From an uncultured Clostridium sp. (lineage in GTDB: Bacteria > Bacillota > Clostridia > TANB77 > CAG-508), in the NCBI GenBank assembly GCA_947570695.1, contig CANOVB010000001.1, positions 78,553-142,552 on the forward strand: a DNA stretch of 64,000 nt. The letters run 5' to 3'. The notes under the pieces are model-generated. The model ran no database searches and was not told where the DNA came from. It was given only the letters and a program-made list of their open reading frames with translations. Position 1 is the stretch's first letter, and the number at the start of each line of letters is the position of its first letter. A program made the position numbers and the translations under genes. Shown here piece by piece: positions 8,385 to 17,463 of this stretch.

Positions 8385-9000
8385 ATGAAAATAGAAATAA
8401 ATTTGAAAATAATTTTTGCTTTAATATTATTTCTAATATTAAATAATATAGATACTTATATAATATTTCTTATTTTTGTATTAATGCATGAAATAGCTCA
8501 TTTGATAGTTGGATTATTAATAGGAGGAAAACCAAGAAAAATGTATTTAAATCCTTTGGGAGTTTCTCTAGAATTTTATTCTTATGGAAAAAAGAAAGGA
8601 ATTTATAAAATATTATTTTTTTTAGCAGGACCAATATCAAATTTAATAGTTGCATTAATACTTTTTTATATTGATAATAATACTTATTATAAAATAATTT
8701 ATACAAACTTTGCAATTTGCTTTTTTAATCTAATACCAATTTTACCATTAGATGGAGGTAAGGTTTTAAGAGAAATATTAAAATTGATATTTGATACTAA
8801 AATTGCAAATAAATTTACTTTAATATTTAGTAAAGCTTTGTTATGTATTATCTCATTTCGGATATGGGATAATGATAGTGAAAATAAAGAATATATATTT
8901 CCTAGCATTATTGGCATATTTATGGTATTTGTATTTTATAGAAGAGAAAAAATATAATATATTTAAAAAAGCATACAAAGCAATAGAAAATATTGTCTAA
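8385..9000 (+). CDS. spoIVFB: Intramembrane metalloprotease SpoIVFB, with +1 frameshift at CGG
   Basis: M50 site-2 protease that activates pro-sigma-K. ATG 8385 behind AGGAAG. Zinc site MHEIAHLIVG and the second motif NLIPILPLDGGK are visible. At 8859-8861 there is an in-frame CGG. The zero frame stays open to 8957 but turns into polar residues after SFRIWDND. Skipping the C gives GYGIMIVKIKNIYFLALLAY and then YLWYLYFIEEKKY up to TAA 8998-9000, a helix plus basic tail typical of SpoIVFB ends. The +1 product is 204 aa and lacks a CBS domain, so it is a short form. Follows spoIVFA by 10 bases. Confidence 0.82.
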
Positions 9001-9076
9001 ATACTTGAAATGTAAATAATTTAATAGTAATCTATATTTGTACATAAAATTCTAAATTTTATAAAGGAATACAGAT

Positions 9077-9508
9077 ATGGAGAAAAAAATAAGTATTTTT
9101 ATAATAGTAATAATTATTACGATTTTAATTATAATATCAATTTCTGCTAAAAAAACATTGAACTTAAATAAACTAAATAATGTATATAAAGATATTGAAA
9201 CATTAGAAGATAAAATCGCAATATATTATTTAGACTATGGAACAATACCAGTAAAGGATAAAAAAATAGAATTTTCGGAAAATTCTATAAATCCTAATGA
9301 TAGTGAGATTTATTATGAAATTGATTTAGACAAAATAGAAAATTTAAAGATTTTTTATGGAAAAAAAGTAGAAAATGAAAATGATGTATATATAATAAAT
9401 GAACAGAGCCATACAATATACTATTATCAAGGAATTGAGTATAATGGAAAAACATATTATGCAAAAGAATTAGATTATGAAAAAGTAGAATTAGTAAATT
9501 ATCAATAA
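9077..9508 (+). CDS. Membrane-anchored small protein, pseudopilin-like
   Basis: ATG 9077 follows AAAGGAA. 143 aa. N-terminal helix (ISIFIIVIIITILIIISISA), then YKDIETLEDKIAIYYLDYGTIP, which resembles the helix and first loop of type II secretion pseudopilins, but no GFTLIE prepilin cleavage motif is present. C-terminal half is beta-like with HTIYYYQGIEYNGKTYY. Stands alone; function unknown. Confidence 0.5.
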   Translation: MEKKISIFIIVIIITILIIISISAKKTLNLNKLNNVYKDIETLEDKIAIYYLDYGTIPVKDKKIEFSENSINPNDSEIYYEIDLDKIENLKIFYGKKVENENDVYIINEQSHTIYYYQGIEYNGKTYYAKELDYEKVELVNYQ

Positions 9509-9600
9509 AAATATTAAAAAAGAATTCAGCTAAAGGATACTTAAAAGTAATTTTCAAATTACATTAAAATTTGGAATAAATAAAAAATCTTTGAAAATGC

Positions 9601-9629
9601 TTGTAAAATGGAAAAAACTGTGTTAAAAT
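9601..9629 (+). promoter_or_regulatory. Sigma-A promoter of rpsF-ssb-rpsR
   Basis: TTGTAA (9601-9606), 17-base spacer, TAAAAT (9624-9629). Confidence 0.65.
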
Positions 9630-9639
9630 AATTGCGTAC

Positions 9640-9689
9640 AAAAATAGCAAAAGCTATTTTTAGCCTTACTCATATTTAAAAATATGGGT
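9640..9689 (+). promoter_or_regulatory. Structured 5' leader of rpsF
   Basis: Two hairpins in the transcript leader: AAAAATAGC / GCTATTTTT (9640-9661) and ACTCATATT / AATATGGGT (9668-9689). In other bacteria rpsF leaders bind S6:S18 for feedback control. I cannot confirm that motif here, so this is an inference from position. Confidence 0.35.
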
Positions 9690-9716
9690 TTAATATCCAA
9701 AAGGAGGTGAAAGATA

Positions 9717-10004
9717 ATGAATAAATACGAAACAGTATTCATTATTAATCCAAATGTTGAAGATGCAGGAGTTAAAGAGTTAATTCAAAAATTTTCAAAT
9801 TTAATTAATAGTGATGGAAAAGTTGAGTCAGTAGAAGAGTTAGGAAAGAAAAAATTAGCCTATGAAATTGGTAAAAATTCAGAAGGTATTTATGTATTAA
9901 TTAACTTTGAAGCTGCACCAAGTTTAATAAAAGAACTTGAAAGAGTATACAGAATTACAGACGAAGTAATGAAATTTATCGTTGTAAGAAAAGACGAAAA
10001 ATAA
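9717..10004 (+). CDS. rpsF: 30S ribosomal protein S6
   Basis: 95 aa, full length. Begins MNKYETVFIINPNVEDAGVK and contains GKKKLAYEIGKNSEGIYVLI, LERVYRITDEVMKFIVVR, all typical of S6. AAAGGAGGTGA at 9701-9711. First gene of the conserved rpsF-ssb-rpsR operon; S6 pairs with S18 on the small-subunit platform. Confidence 0.97.
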   Translation: MNKYETVFIINPNVEDAGVKELIQKFSNLINSDGKVESVEELGKKKLAYEIGKNSEGIYVLINFEAAPSLIKELERVYRITDEVMKFIVVRKDEK

Positions 10005-10023
10005 TAAGAAAGGTGGAAACCAA

Positions 10024-10446
10024 ATGAACAAAGTAGTTTTAATGGGAAGATTAACAAGGGATCCAGAAGTAAGATATACTCAAACAAATAATACTTTAGT
10101 AGCTTCATTTAGTTTAGCAGTAAATAGAAGATTTGTAAGACAAGGTGAAGAAAGACAAGCTGATTTTATTAATATTGTAGCTTGGAGCAAAACAGGAGAA
10201 TTTGTAAGCAAATACTTCAAAAAAGGTCAACAAGTTGGAATAATAGGAAGAATACAAACAAGAACTTGGGATGATGACCAAGGACAAAAACATTATGTTA
10301 CAGAAGTAGTTGCAGAAGAAGCATATTTTGCAGATAGTAAAAGGGATGGAGAAGCTTCAGGAAGTTTTGAAGATACATTTGGAGAAGCAGTTACACAAAG
10401 TGCTGAATTTCAAGTAACTTCATCTGATGATGATTTACCATTCTAA
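10024..10446 (+). CDS. ssb: Single-stranded DNA-binding protein
   Basis: 140 aa: OB fold at the N-terminus (MNKVVLMGRLTRDPEVRYTQ, FSLAVNRRF, ADFINIVAWSKTGEF) and a short linker ending in the acidic tip SDDDLPF that recruits replication and repair partners. Sits between rpsF and rpsR, the usual place in Firmicutes. AAAGGTGG precedes the ATG. Confidence 0.97.
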   Translation: MNKVVLMGRLTRDPEVRYTQTNNTLVASFSLAVNRRFVRQGEERQADFINIVAWSKTGEFVSKYFKKGQQVGIIGRIQTRTWDDDQGQKHYVTEVVAEEAYFADSKRDGEASGSFEDTFGEAVTQSAEFQVTSSDDDLPF

Positions 10447-10487
10447 GTTTAATTAATATATAAAGTTTGAAGATTGGAGGATTTAAA

Positions 10488-10769
10488 ATGGCTGATAAAA
10501 AACAAAATAAAAGAAACAATAGAAATAATCAAGATGATGATTTTAATCCAAAGTTTAGAAAAATAAGAAAAAAAGTTTGTGCATTATGTAATGACAAAAA
10601 CTTTGAATTAGATTATAAAAATGTTGATCAATTAAGAAAATTTATCAATGAAAAAGGTAAAATATTACCAAGAAGAGCAACAGGTGCATGTGCAAAACAT
10701 CAAAGAGAGATTACAACAGCTGTAAAAAGAGCAAGACATATTGCTATTATACCATATGCTCAAGACTAA
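10488..10769 (+). CDS. rpsR: 30S ribosomal protein S18
   Basis: Start ATG 10488 with GGAGG at 10476-10480; an in-frame ATG at 10467 is too far upstream. 93 aa. [37 protein letters not shown] and [11 protein letters not shown] are S18 signatures; the Cys pair plus a later Cys are the zinc-type residues of S18. Lys/Asn-rich N-terminal tail. Last gene of the operon, followed by a terminator. Confidence 0.97.
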   Translation: MADKKQNKRNNRNNQDDDFNPKFRKIRKKVCALCNDKNFELDYKNVDQLRKFINEKGKILPRRATGACAKHQREITTAVKRARHIAIIPYAQD

Positions 10770-10787
10770 TTTTATTGTTTAATAGAT

Positions 10788-10815
10788 AAGACGCTTTTGG
10801 TAGCGTCTTTTTATT
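10788..10815 (+). terminator. Terminator after rpsR
   Basis: AAGACGCT (10788-10795), loop TTTGGT, AGCGTCTT (10802-10809), T tail. Confidence 0.9.
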
Positions 10816-10909
10816 TTATAGATTTGAAGCTTTTAGACATATTAAAGATAATTAAATTTACTATAAAAAAAGTAGGTTTCTAATATAAAATGTTAAATAT
10901 AAAATTGGG

Positions 10910-10946
10910 AGTGGGAACGCTCAAAAGAGAACGTTCCCACTTTTTC
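10910..10946. terminator. GC-rich terminator of foreign unit A
   Basis: AGTGGGAACG (10910-10919) pairs with CGTTCCCACT (10932-10941), followed by T on the + strand and AT-rich on the -. It lies 12 bases past the stop of the - strand gene. Confidence 0.75.
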
Positions 10947-10958
10947 CCGTTATGAAAG

Positions 10959-11519
10959 CTAATTGCTTGTGGACAAGAGCTCGTCTGCAAAATCTTTTAG
11001 CTCTTTTTGCCATTTTTCACCATTTTTGCTGTTATTGATTCTGGTGTCGATTAGGTAGTTGGCAGCTCGATCATCAATTACATTATTGGCAAGATCACCA
11101 ATAGCGTAATAGTCATGAGATTCATACCACGAACTTGTGATGACAATAAGAACATGAGCTTCATCATCAAAGAGTTCATAATATTTGTCTACGACTTTTC
11201 TGTCAGACCAAGTTCCGCTTTCAACCATTACGACAACTTGCACATTTGTCTTTTGGTGCAAGTATTTGAGCCCATCAATAATCAGCCAATGATCCGAAAG
11301 ATAGCCAGTTTCATCCAGCAAATAATTCGGATAAGTTTGATAGCTTCCTTCCAAAGGAGTTTTACCATCAATGTCTGACTGTTCGTAATCAATCCATACA
11401 AGTAGGGCTATCCAAATCACTATCAGAAGTATAGCAATAGGAAGTGGAATTTGAGGCTCGCCTCTACTCCGATAATGATGGTGATAGTGGTGACCTCCAC
11501 AGTGTCCACCATGAGCCAT
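10959..11519 (-). CDS. His-rich single-pass membrane protein with TPM-like domain (foreign unit A)
   Basis: 186 aa. The N-terminal 20 residues are very rich in His and Gly (HCGGHHYHHHYRSRG), then a membrane helix (LPIAILLIVIWIALLVW). A soluble part follows with YLLDETGYLSDHW, TNVQVVVMVESGTW and HVLIVITSSW. This spacing resembles the TPM domain (TLP18.3/Psb32/MOLO-1 family), an extracytoplasmic module; the match is by eye only. The base composition is clearly GC-richer than the neighbours. It contains one in-frame CGG (HHYRSR), read as Arg. Own promoter at 11565-11593 and own terminator. Probably horizontally acquired. Confidence 0.7.
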   Translation of the reverse strand: MAHGGHCGGHHYHHHYRSRGEPQIPLPIAILLIVIWIALLVWIDYEQSDIDGKTPLEGSYQTYPNYLLDETGYLSDHWLIIDGLKYLHQKTNVQVVVMVESGTWSDRKVVDKYYELFDDEAHVLIVITSSWYESHDYYAIGDLANNVIDDRAANYLIDTRINNSKNGEKWQKELKDFADELLSTSN

Positions 11520-11564
11520 AATAATGACCTCTCTTTCATATATGATGAGGTATTGCTATTTTTA

Positions 11565-11593
11565 ATTATAGCATTTTTTTAGGAATTATACAA
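11565..11593 (-). promoter_or_regulatory. Promoter of foreign unit A
   Basis: On the - strand TTGTAT (11588-11593), 17-base spacer, TATAAT (11565-11570). The stretch 11520-11816 otherwise holds only AT-rich sequence. Confidence 0.7.
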
Positions 11594-11816
11594 GAATTTA
11601 GATTTATGGCATATTGAATGTAAAAACTAACTAAAAAACCAAGAATTAAATGGATATATATAAGGAAATCAAAAATAATATATACTTATGTTTAATAAGC
11701 TATAGAAAGACGAAAATAATATATTAAAAATGCTTTAATAAATTGAGACCAAAATGTTGAAATTTGATGAATTAGATTATATAATAACAAAAAAGTTAAA
11801 AAGGAGAATTAGAAAA

Positions 11817-12275
11817 ATGAGAAAACGCGGATTTGAAGTAGCAAAAGGATTTGAAAATGCAGGAATAAATTTACCAGTTAGAAAAACAAAATATTCAGCA
11901 GGGTATGATATAGAGGCGGCTGAAGATTGTATGATACCATCTTTTAAAAAAGGACAAAAGCCAACATTAGTAAAAACAGGATTAAAAGCATATATGGAAG
12001 ATGATGAGGTTTTAATATTATGCAATAGAAGCTCTAATCCAGGGAAAAAAGGATTAGTAATGGCAAATAGTATAGGAGTTATTGATAAAGACTATTATGG
12101 AAATCCAGATAATGATGGACATTTTATGTTTTCATTTTTTAATGTAAAAGATGAAGATGTAGAAATAAAAAAAGGAGATGCCATAGGACAAGCAATCTTC
12201 AAGAAATATTTAATTACTGATGATGATTCAGCTCAAGGAGAAAGATTAGGCGGATTTGGTTCAACAAATAAATAA
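11817..12275 (+). CDS. dut: dUTP diphosphatase
   Basis: Hydrolyses dUTP to dUMP, keeping uracil out of DNA. ATG 11817 is chosen because AAGGAG lies at 11801-11806; ATG 11754 in the same frame has no site. 152 aa, trimeric-type dUTPase with the five motifs in order: SAGYDIEA, CNRSSNPGKKGL, ANSIGVIDKDYYGN, KGDAIGQAIF and ERLGGFGSTNK. Motif 2 has an extra residue pair compared with RSSxGxxG. Single gene. Confidence 0.9.
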   Translation: MRKRGFEVAKGFENAGINLPVRKTKYSAGYDIEAAEDCMIPSFKKGQKPTLVKTGLKAYMEDDEVLILCNRSSNPGKKGLVMANSIGVIDKDYYGNPDNDGHFMFSFFNVKDEDVEIKKGDAIGQAIFKKYLITDDDSAQGERLGGFGSTNK

Positions 12276-12366
12276 TATATTAAAACTCTAAATTACTTAA
12301 TATGCAAGCGTTTTTTTAAAATGTAATAAATTTGTGAAAAAAAATTAATTAATTCGTTAGAATTCT

Positions 12367-12395
12367 TTGACTTTTGGTAATTTTTGTAGTATAAT
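12367..12395 (+). promoter_or_regulatory. Sigma-A promoter of carD-like gene
   Basis: TTGACT (12367-12372), 17-base spacer, TATAAT (12390-12395). Confidence 0.85.
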
Positions 12396-12441
12396 TTTAG
12401 TGTAGTAATTTTATTATTACTTGGAAGGAGTGACGAATTAA

Positions 12442-13026
12442 ATGTTTAAGGTAGGAGATAAAATAGTATATCCAATGCACGGAGCTGGTGTTATTGAAAC
12501 AATAGAAGAGAGGGCGATTTTAGACGAAAAGCAATCTTATTACATCATAAAAATGCCAGGTGAAGTGAAAGTAATGGTACCTACTGCAAAAGCTGAAGAA
12601 ATAGGAGTACGTAATATTATAGATAAAGAGACAGCCGGAAAAGTAATAAATGTTTTAGAGCAAGACAGCACTGAAATGTCTATGAAATGGAACAAAAGAT
12701 ATAGAGATAATGTTGAAAAAATGAAATCTGGAGACATTTTTGAGGTAGCAGATATAGTAAGAAATTTAAGTTTTAAACAAAAGGAAAAAGGATTATCTAC
12801 AACAGAAAAGAAAATGTTGTTAAATGCAAAACAAATTTTAGTTAGTGAACTAGTTTTAGCAGAAAGCAAAGGGAAAGAAGAAGTTGAAAAACTAGTTGAT
12901 AATAAGATAAATACTTCTTATGAATTACATGGAATAGCTCAAACTGAAGAATTACCAAAAGTAGTTGGTATGCCAGAAGAAGCTCAAACAGATAATATAG
13001 TTAAAAAATTTGTTTCAGCAAACTAA
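12442..13026 (+). CDS. CarD/CdnL-family RNA polymerase-binding regulator
   Basis: 194 aa. The N-terminal Tudor-like module (FKVGDKIVYPMHGAGVIETI, YYIIKMPGEVKVMVPTAKAE) binds the RNA polymerase beta subunit. The helical C-terminal part (MKWNKRYRDNVEKMKSGD, EKKMLLNAKQILVSELVLA) is the DNA-binding domain of CarD/CdnL proteins that stabilise open promoter complexes. GGAAGGAGTGA precedes the ATG. Stands alone with a strong promoter and a terminator. Confidence 0.9.
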   Translation: MFKVGDKIVYPMHGAGVIETIEERAILDEKQSYYIIKMPGEVKVMVPTAKAEEIGVRNIIDKETAGKVINVLEQDSTEMSMKWNKRYRDNVEKMKSGDIFEVADIVRNLSFKQKEKGLSTTEKKMLLNAKQILVSELVLAESKGKEEVEKLVDNKINTSYELHGIAQTEELPKVVGMPEEAQTDNIVKKFVSAN

Positions 13027-13039
13027 TAAATAATAAAAG

Positions 13040-13070
13040 AAAGATTATATAAAAAATATAATCTTTTTTT
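13040..13070 (+). terminator. Terminator after carD-like gene
   Basis: AAAGATTATAT pairs with ATATAATCTTT around an A-rich loop; seven or more T follow. Confidence 0.85.
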
Positions 13071-13205
13071 GTGCGAAAATATAAAAGAGAAAAATGTATA
13101 AAAATATTTATAGCTGTTAATAAATGCAAGGACATAAAATGATTTACATAAAAATGAAGGATTTGAACAATCTATGTCGAATATTATAAAAGAAAGGTTT
13201 AAAGA

Positions 13206-14987
13206 ATGGTTCAATACACTGATGAATTAAAAGAGGAAATAAGGTCAGCAAATGATATAGTTGATGTGATTTCTCAATATGTAACATTAAAAAGAAGTGG
13301 GAGAAATTTTTTTGGATTATGTCCATTTCATAAAGAAAAGTCACCTTCTTTTTCTGTTTCGGCAGATAGACAGTATTTTCACTGCTTTGGTTGTCATAAA
13401 GGTGGAGATGTGTTTACATTTGTTAGTGAAATTGAAAGAATATCTTTCAAAGAAGCATTAGAGTTTTTAGCAGAAAGAGCAAGAATAGAATTGCCAGTAG
13501 ATCAAAATACAGAATTTAATAAAACACAGTATCTTAAAGATAGAATGTATAAAATCAATGCAGAAACAACAATCTTTTACCACGAGAGGTTATATAAACC
13601 TTTAGCAAAAATAGCACAAGACTATGTAAAACAAAGAAAATTAGATAATAATACATTAAAGGCATTTAAAATAGGATATTCAGGAGAGTATAATGATTTA
13701 TACAAATATTTAAAATTACAGGGTTTTAAAGATGAAGAGATTTTAGCAACAGGACTTGTAAATAAAACAGATAAAGGTGACTTTGTTGATAGATTTAGAA
13801 AAAGGCTTATGTTTCCAATTATGGAAGTAAATGGCAAAGTTATAGCTTTTGGTGGTAGAAAATTAGAGAATAATGAGAAATTGGCAAAATACATTAATTC
13901 CAATGAAAGTTTAATATATTCTAAGAAAAAGCATTTATTTGCACTAAATTTAGCAAAACAATCTGGTTCTAAAAGAATAATTTTAGTTGAAGGATATATG
14001 GATGCAATTTCACTATACCAACGTGGATTTAACAATGTTGTAGCCTCTTTAGGAACAGCATTAACAGAAGAGCAAGGAAGATTACTTAGAAAGTATAGTG
14101 AACAAGTAATATTAAGCTATGATTCAGATAGTGCAGGTCAAGAGGCAATAATGAGAGGACTATCAATCCTTGAAGGACAAGGTTGCGATGCAAGAGTGCT
14201 ACAAATGGAAGGAGCAAAAGATCCTGATGAATATGTTATAAAATATGGAAGTGGTAGATTTGGCTTATTAATTGAAAAGGCCATATCATTAGTAGAATTT
14301 AAAATAAAAATGCTAAAAAACAAATATAATCTTGAAAATGCGAATGACAAAATCAGATTTTTAAAAGAAATAACAAAAATTCTTTCAAATGTTGAAAATA
14401 AAATAGAAAGAGAAATATATATTGATAAAGTTTCAGAACAATATAATATCTCAAAAGAAGCAATTTATGCTGAAGTCAATAAAGTCTCTTATAAAGAGAT
14501 AAATGAGAAAATTTTAGTTAAGCCAAGACTGCAAGAAAGAAAATCTGAAGCAATAAGTCCAGCGGTAATTAAAAGAGAGAACATGATTATATATTTGTTA
14601 ATAAATCATTTTAGAGAAAGTTATGAACCAATAGTAACAAATATAACATTAGAAGATTTAAAACTAGATGTTAATAAAAAAATTTTTGAAAAAATATTAG
14701 AATCTACAGCAGAAGAAAGCGAAAAAATATTACAAACTATAGCGAATATAGAAGACCAAGAAATACAGTCACATGTAAGTGAAATATTAGTTACAGATTA
14801 TGAAATAAATTCAGTAGAAAAATGTATAGAAGATCTAATAAATATTTATAATAAAGAGAGATTATCTAATAGAAAATCAGAAATTATAAAAGCACTAGAA
14901 AACAGTTCTTCTCTAACAAAAGAGGAAATAGCTAAATTAGAGCAAACTTTGAGTGAGATTATAATAGAATTAGCTAAAAATAAGTAG
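13206..14987 (+). CDS. dnaG: DNA primase
   Basis: Makes RNA primers at replication forks. 593 aa. The N-terminal CHC2 zinc finger is LCPFHKEKSPSFSV with QYFHCFGCHKGGD. The TOPRIM catalytic core shows VEGYMDAISLYQRG (Glu) and LSYDSDSAGQEA (DxD). The C-terminal helicase-binding part is poorly conserved as usual. AAGAAAGG precedes the ATG. 15 bases before rpoD, the classic dnaG-rpoD macromolecular synthesis operon. Confidence 0.96.
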   Translation: MVQYTDELKEEIRSANDIVDVISQYVTLKRSGRNFFGLCPFHKEKSPSFSVSADRQYFHCFGCHKGGDVFTFVSEIERISFKEALEFLAERARIELPVDQNTEFNKTQYLKDRMYKINAETTIFYHERLYKPLAKIAQDYVKQRKLDNNTLKAFKIGYSGEYNDLYKYLKLQGFKDEEILATGLVNKTDKGDFVDRFRKRLMFPIMEVNGKVIAFGGRKLENNEKLAKYINSNESLIYSKKKHLFALNLAKQSGSKRIILVEGYMDAISLYQRGFNNVVASLGTALTEEQGRLLRKYSEQVILSYDSDSAGQEAIMRGLSILEGQGCDARVLQMEGAKDPDEYVIKYGSGRFGLLIEKAISLVEFKIKMLKNKYNLENANDKIRFLKEITKILSNVENKIEREIYIDKVSEQYNISKEAIYAEVNKVSYKEINEKILVKPRLQERKSEAISPAVIKRENMIIYLLINHFRESYEPIVTNITLEDLKLDVNKKIFEKILESTAEESEKILQTIANIEDQEIQSHVSEILVTDYEINSVEKCIEDLINIYNKERLSNRKSEIIKALENSSSLTKEEIAKLEQTLSEIIIELAKNK

Positions 14988-15002
14988 GAGGTATTATAAA
15001 AA

Positions 15003-16496
15003 ATGAAAAAAACAGAAAAAGAAGTAGTAGATAAAAGTATAAATAAAGAAGAACCTACAAAAAAGAAAAAAGCTAAAGAAAAAGATGTTAAAGTAGAAGA
15101 AAAAAAAGTAAAAAAATCTTCTAAAAATAGTGATGAAAAAGCTCAAACTATAAAAAAGGAATCTAAAGATATAGAAGAAAAAAATAAGAAAAAGAAAGCT
15201 GAAACAGATAGCATAAATAAGCAAAAAGAATCTAAAGAAGCAAATGTAAAAACAGAAAAAGAAAAGAAAAAAGAAGCTAAAGCAGTAGTAGAAAACAGTA
15301 AAAAAGAAGAAGTAAAAGTAGAAGACTTAGAGAAAGCAAAAAAAGATATAGAAGATAGCCAAAAAGAAATAACAGAAGAAGAAAAAAATAAAACTAAAAA
15401 AAGAATAGAAGAAGATCCAGAAAAAGATAAGTTATTAAAAATAGTAAAAGATGCAAAAGAAAAAGGAAAAATAACTTATGGAGAATTAGCAGCAGAATTA
15501 GGAGAGGCTAATTCAGATCAAATTGATAAAGTATTTGAAGCTTTTGAGGAAATTGGTGTAAATGTATTAAAAGACGATGAAGACTTTTTAGAACCAGATT
15601 TAGAAGACTTAGACGAAGTAGAAGATATTAAATTAGAAGAAATTGATTTAGTTAATATAGATGGAGTTAGTGTTGATGACCCAGTTAGAATGTATCTTAG
15701 AGAGATAGGCAGAATACCATTACTTACTTTTGAAGAAGAATTAGAACTTGCTCAAAGAGTATTAGAAGGCGATGAAGAGGCAAAACAAAAATTAGCTGAA
15801 TCAAACTTAAGATTAGTTGTTAGTATAGCTAAAAAATATGTTGGAAGAGGAATGCTATTTTTAGATTTAATCCAAGAAGGAAACATGGGATTAATAAAAG
15901 CTGTTGAAAAATTTGACTATAAAAAAGGATATAAATTTAGTACTTATGCAACATGGTGGATAAGACAAGCTATAACAAGAGCTATAGCTGATCAAGCAAG
16001 AACAATTAGAATACCAGTTCATATGGTAGAAACTATAAATAAATTAATTCGTACTTCAAGACACCTACTACAAATATTAGGAAGAGAGCCATCACCAGAA
16101 GAAATTGCTGAAGAAATGGAGATACCAGTAGAAAAGGTTATGGAAATTCAAAAAATAGCACAAGATCCAGTATCATTGGAAACTCCTATAGGAGAAGAAG
16201 ATGATAGCCATTTGGGAGATTTTATACCAGATGATGAATCACCAGCGCCACATGATTCCGCTGCATACACATTGTTAAAAGAACAATTAGAAGAAGTTAT
16301 GGCAACATTAACACCAAGAGAAGCAAAAGTTTTGAAATTAAGATTCGGATTAGAAGATGGTAAAGCTAGAACTCTTGAAGAAGTTGGTAAAGAATTTCAA
16401 GTAACTCGTGAAAGAATAAGACAAATAGAAGCAAAGGCTCTTAGAAAATTAAGACATCCAAGTAGAAGTAAAAGATTAAAAGACTATATGAATTAA
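15003..16496 (+). CDS. sigA: RNA polymerase major sigma factor SigA (RpoD)
   Basis: Housekeeping sigma factor, 497 aa, much longer than the 370 of Bacillus because of a Lys/Glu low-complexity extension of about 130 residues. Then region 1.1 ([20 protein letters not shown]), region 1.2 ([19 protein letters not shown]), region 2 ([20 protein letters not shown]), region 3 and region 4 with [27 protein letters not shown] precedes the ATG. It recognises the TTGACA/TATAAT promoters seen throughout the window. Confidence 0.97.
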   Translation: MKKTEKEVVDKSINKEEPTKKKKAKEKDVKVEEKKVKKSSKNSDEKAQTIKKESKDIEEKNKKKKAETDSINKQKESKEANVKTEKEKKKEAKAVVENSKKEEVKVEDLEKAKKDIEDSQKEITEEEKNKTKKRIEEDPEKDKLLKIVKDAKEKGKITYGELAAELGEANSDQIDKVFEAFEEIGVNVLKDDEDFLEPDLEDLDEVEDIKLEEIDLVNIDGVSVDDPVRMYLREIGRIPLLTFEEELELAQRVLEGDEEAKQKLAESNLRLVVSIAKKYVGRGMLFLDLIQEGNMGLIKAVEKFDYKKGYKFSTYATWWIRQAITRAIADQARTIRIPVHMVETINKLIRTSRHLLQILGREPSPEEIAEEMEIPVEKVMEIQKIAQDPVSLETPIGEEDDSHLGDFIPDDESPAPHDSAAYTLLKEQLEEVMATLTPREAKVLKLRFGLEDGKARTLEEVGKEFQVTRERIRQIEAKALRKLRHPSRSKRLKDYMN

Positions 16497-16587
16497 TTTT
16501 TTAAGGAAAAAAAGAAAAAAGTAAGGAATTAGACTTACAAAAATAAAATAATATTATAATAAAACAAATTATGTAAATTATTTTTTT

Positions 16588-16617
16588 AAAAAGTCCTTGA
16601 TTTTAAGGACTTTTTGT
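16588..16617 (+). terminator. Terminator after rpoD
   Basis: AAAAAGTCCTT pairs with AAGGACTTTTT around GATTTT. The loop carries the -35 of the next promoter. Confidence 0.9.
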
Positions 16618-16625
16618 GTTATAAT
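16597..16625 (+). promoter_or_regulatory. Sigma-A promoter inside the rpoD terminator
   Basis: TTGATT (16597-16602), 17-base spacer, TATAAT (16620-16625). Most of it lies within the terminator hairpin. Confidence 0.6.
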
Positions 16626-16652
16626 AATTATGTAGTGTAAAATTTTTGAAAT

Positions 16653-16692
16653 GAGGTGAATACTAAGCATATAGCTTAGGAAAAAATTTATG
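16653..16692 (+). promoter_or_regulatory. Shine-Dalgarno, hairpin, start-codon arrangement
   Basis: GAGGTGA (16653-16659) is followed by a 6-bp hairpin CTAAGC / GCTTAG (16663-16679) and ATG 16690, 10 bases past the hairpin. Folding would bring the site to a normal distance. A weak TTAGGA in the 3' arm is the alternative ribosome site. Confidence 0.45.
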
Positions 16693-17061
16693 GGAATATT
16701 AAGTGCGATTGGTAAAGGATTTAAGACATTATTTTCGGACGATCCAAACCAATATGTTGAAGATGAAAATGGAGCAAATTTAACAACAGTGTCAGCTGTT
16801 GCTATTAAAGATGGAAATCTTTCAAAAGAAGATGCTGCAAATTTAATTCGTGCTCAAAGAGAAAGCATAAAAATGGCAGAAACATCAAATGCTAAAGTTG
16901 AAGCTGAAATAAAAATTTTACCTAGTGATAAATCAGACTTTAGAGAAGATGATACAATAAATAGAATTCAAGCAACAAATGTAACAGTAAAACCTGCTGG
17001 AGAATTAGAGAATCATGAAAGAAAGCCAGGAGGAAGAGAAAGAGAATCTATACAAAAATAG
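16690..17061 (+). CDS. Hypothetical soluble protein, 123 aa
   Basis: Begins MGILSAIGKGFKTLFSDDPN. No signal peptide or membrane segment, mostly polar and helical (GNLSKEDAANLIRAQRESI), ends in a charged tail ENHERKPGGRERESIQK. Family not recognised. Translation probably depends on the hairpin arrangement just upstream. Own promoter and terminator, so a monocistronic gene behind rpoD. Confidence 0.65.
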   Translation: MGILSAIGKGFKTLFSDDPNQYVEDENGANLTTVSAVAIKDGNLSKEDAANLIRAQRESIKMAETSNAKVEAEIKILPSDKSDFREDDTINRIQATNVTVKPAGELENHERKPGGRERESIQK

Positions 17062-17083
17062 AATATGGTTAAATAATAAATGG

Positions 17084-17115
17084 AAAGATGATAAGTTATT
17101 TATCATCTTTTTTTG
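17084..17115 (+). terminator. Terminator
   Basis: AAAGATGATAA pairs with TTATCATCTTT (11 bp), then seven T. Confidence 0.9.
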
Positions 17116-17242
17116 TATTATATATTGTCTACTATTGTTCTTTAGTAAAAAATGATAAAAAGCTTTTATTATAGTACTTGACTTATATTGATAATATGAC
17201 TAAAATATATTTAAGTAAAATTTAAATAAAAAGGAAAATAAA

Positions 17243-17463
17243 ATGCATAAACTTAAAACCGTTGAGGGAGTACACACACACACACACACACACACACAAG
17301 TAGAATTTTAAAAGAAGAAAAAAGAGTAGTAAAAGGCTACTCTAAAAATATTGGAAATAGACTTTTAATAAAACATTTAATTAATGTTTTATCAAGAGCC
17401 TATTTTTTTATGCATTTTAGATTTTGGCATGAAAAAGGAGAAGTAAAGGAGGTGGTAATATGA
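17243..17463 (+). other. Possible phase-variable short ORF over an (AC)n tract
   Basis: ATG 17243 follows AAGGA (17231-17235) and reads MHKLKTVEGV, then His-Thr repeats from the AC tract, and stops at TAA 17309-17311 in the present repeat length. Losing one AC unit (or gaining two) would join it to an open frame that ends at TGA 17461-17463, overlapping the next start codon as ATGA. The downstream part also looks like an imperfect terminator, so coding is uncertain. Confidence 0.3.
17272..17298. repeat. (AC)13 dinucleotide microsatellite
   Basis: 27 bases of uninterrupted AC. Such tracts are rare in bacteria and change length by slippage. Confidence 0.95.

Noticed and set aside
8862..8957. 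Zero-frame C-terminus of spoIVFB
   Set aside because: Polar and unlike SpoIVFB ends; the +1 frame gives the expected helix and tail.
17272..17298. CRISPR array or host-DNA contamination at the AC tract
   Set aside because: No spaced repeats, and flanks are typical AT-rich sequence of this genome with ribosome sites and terminators.
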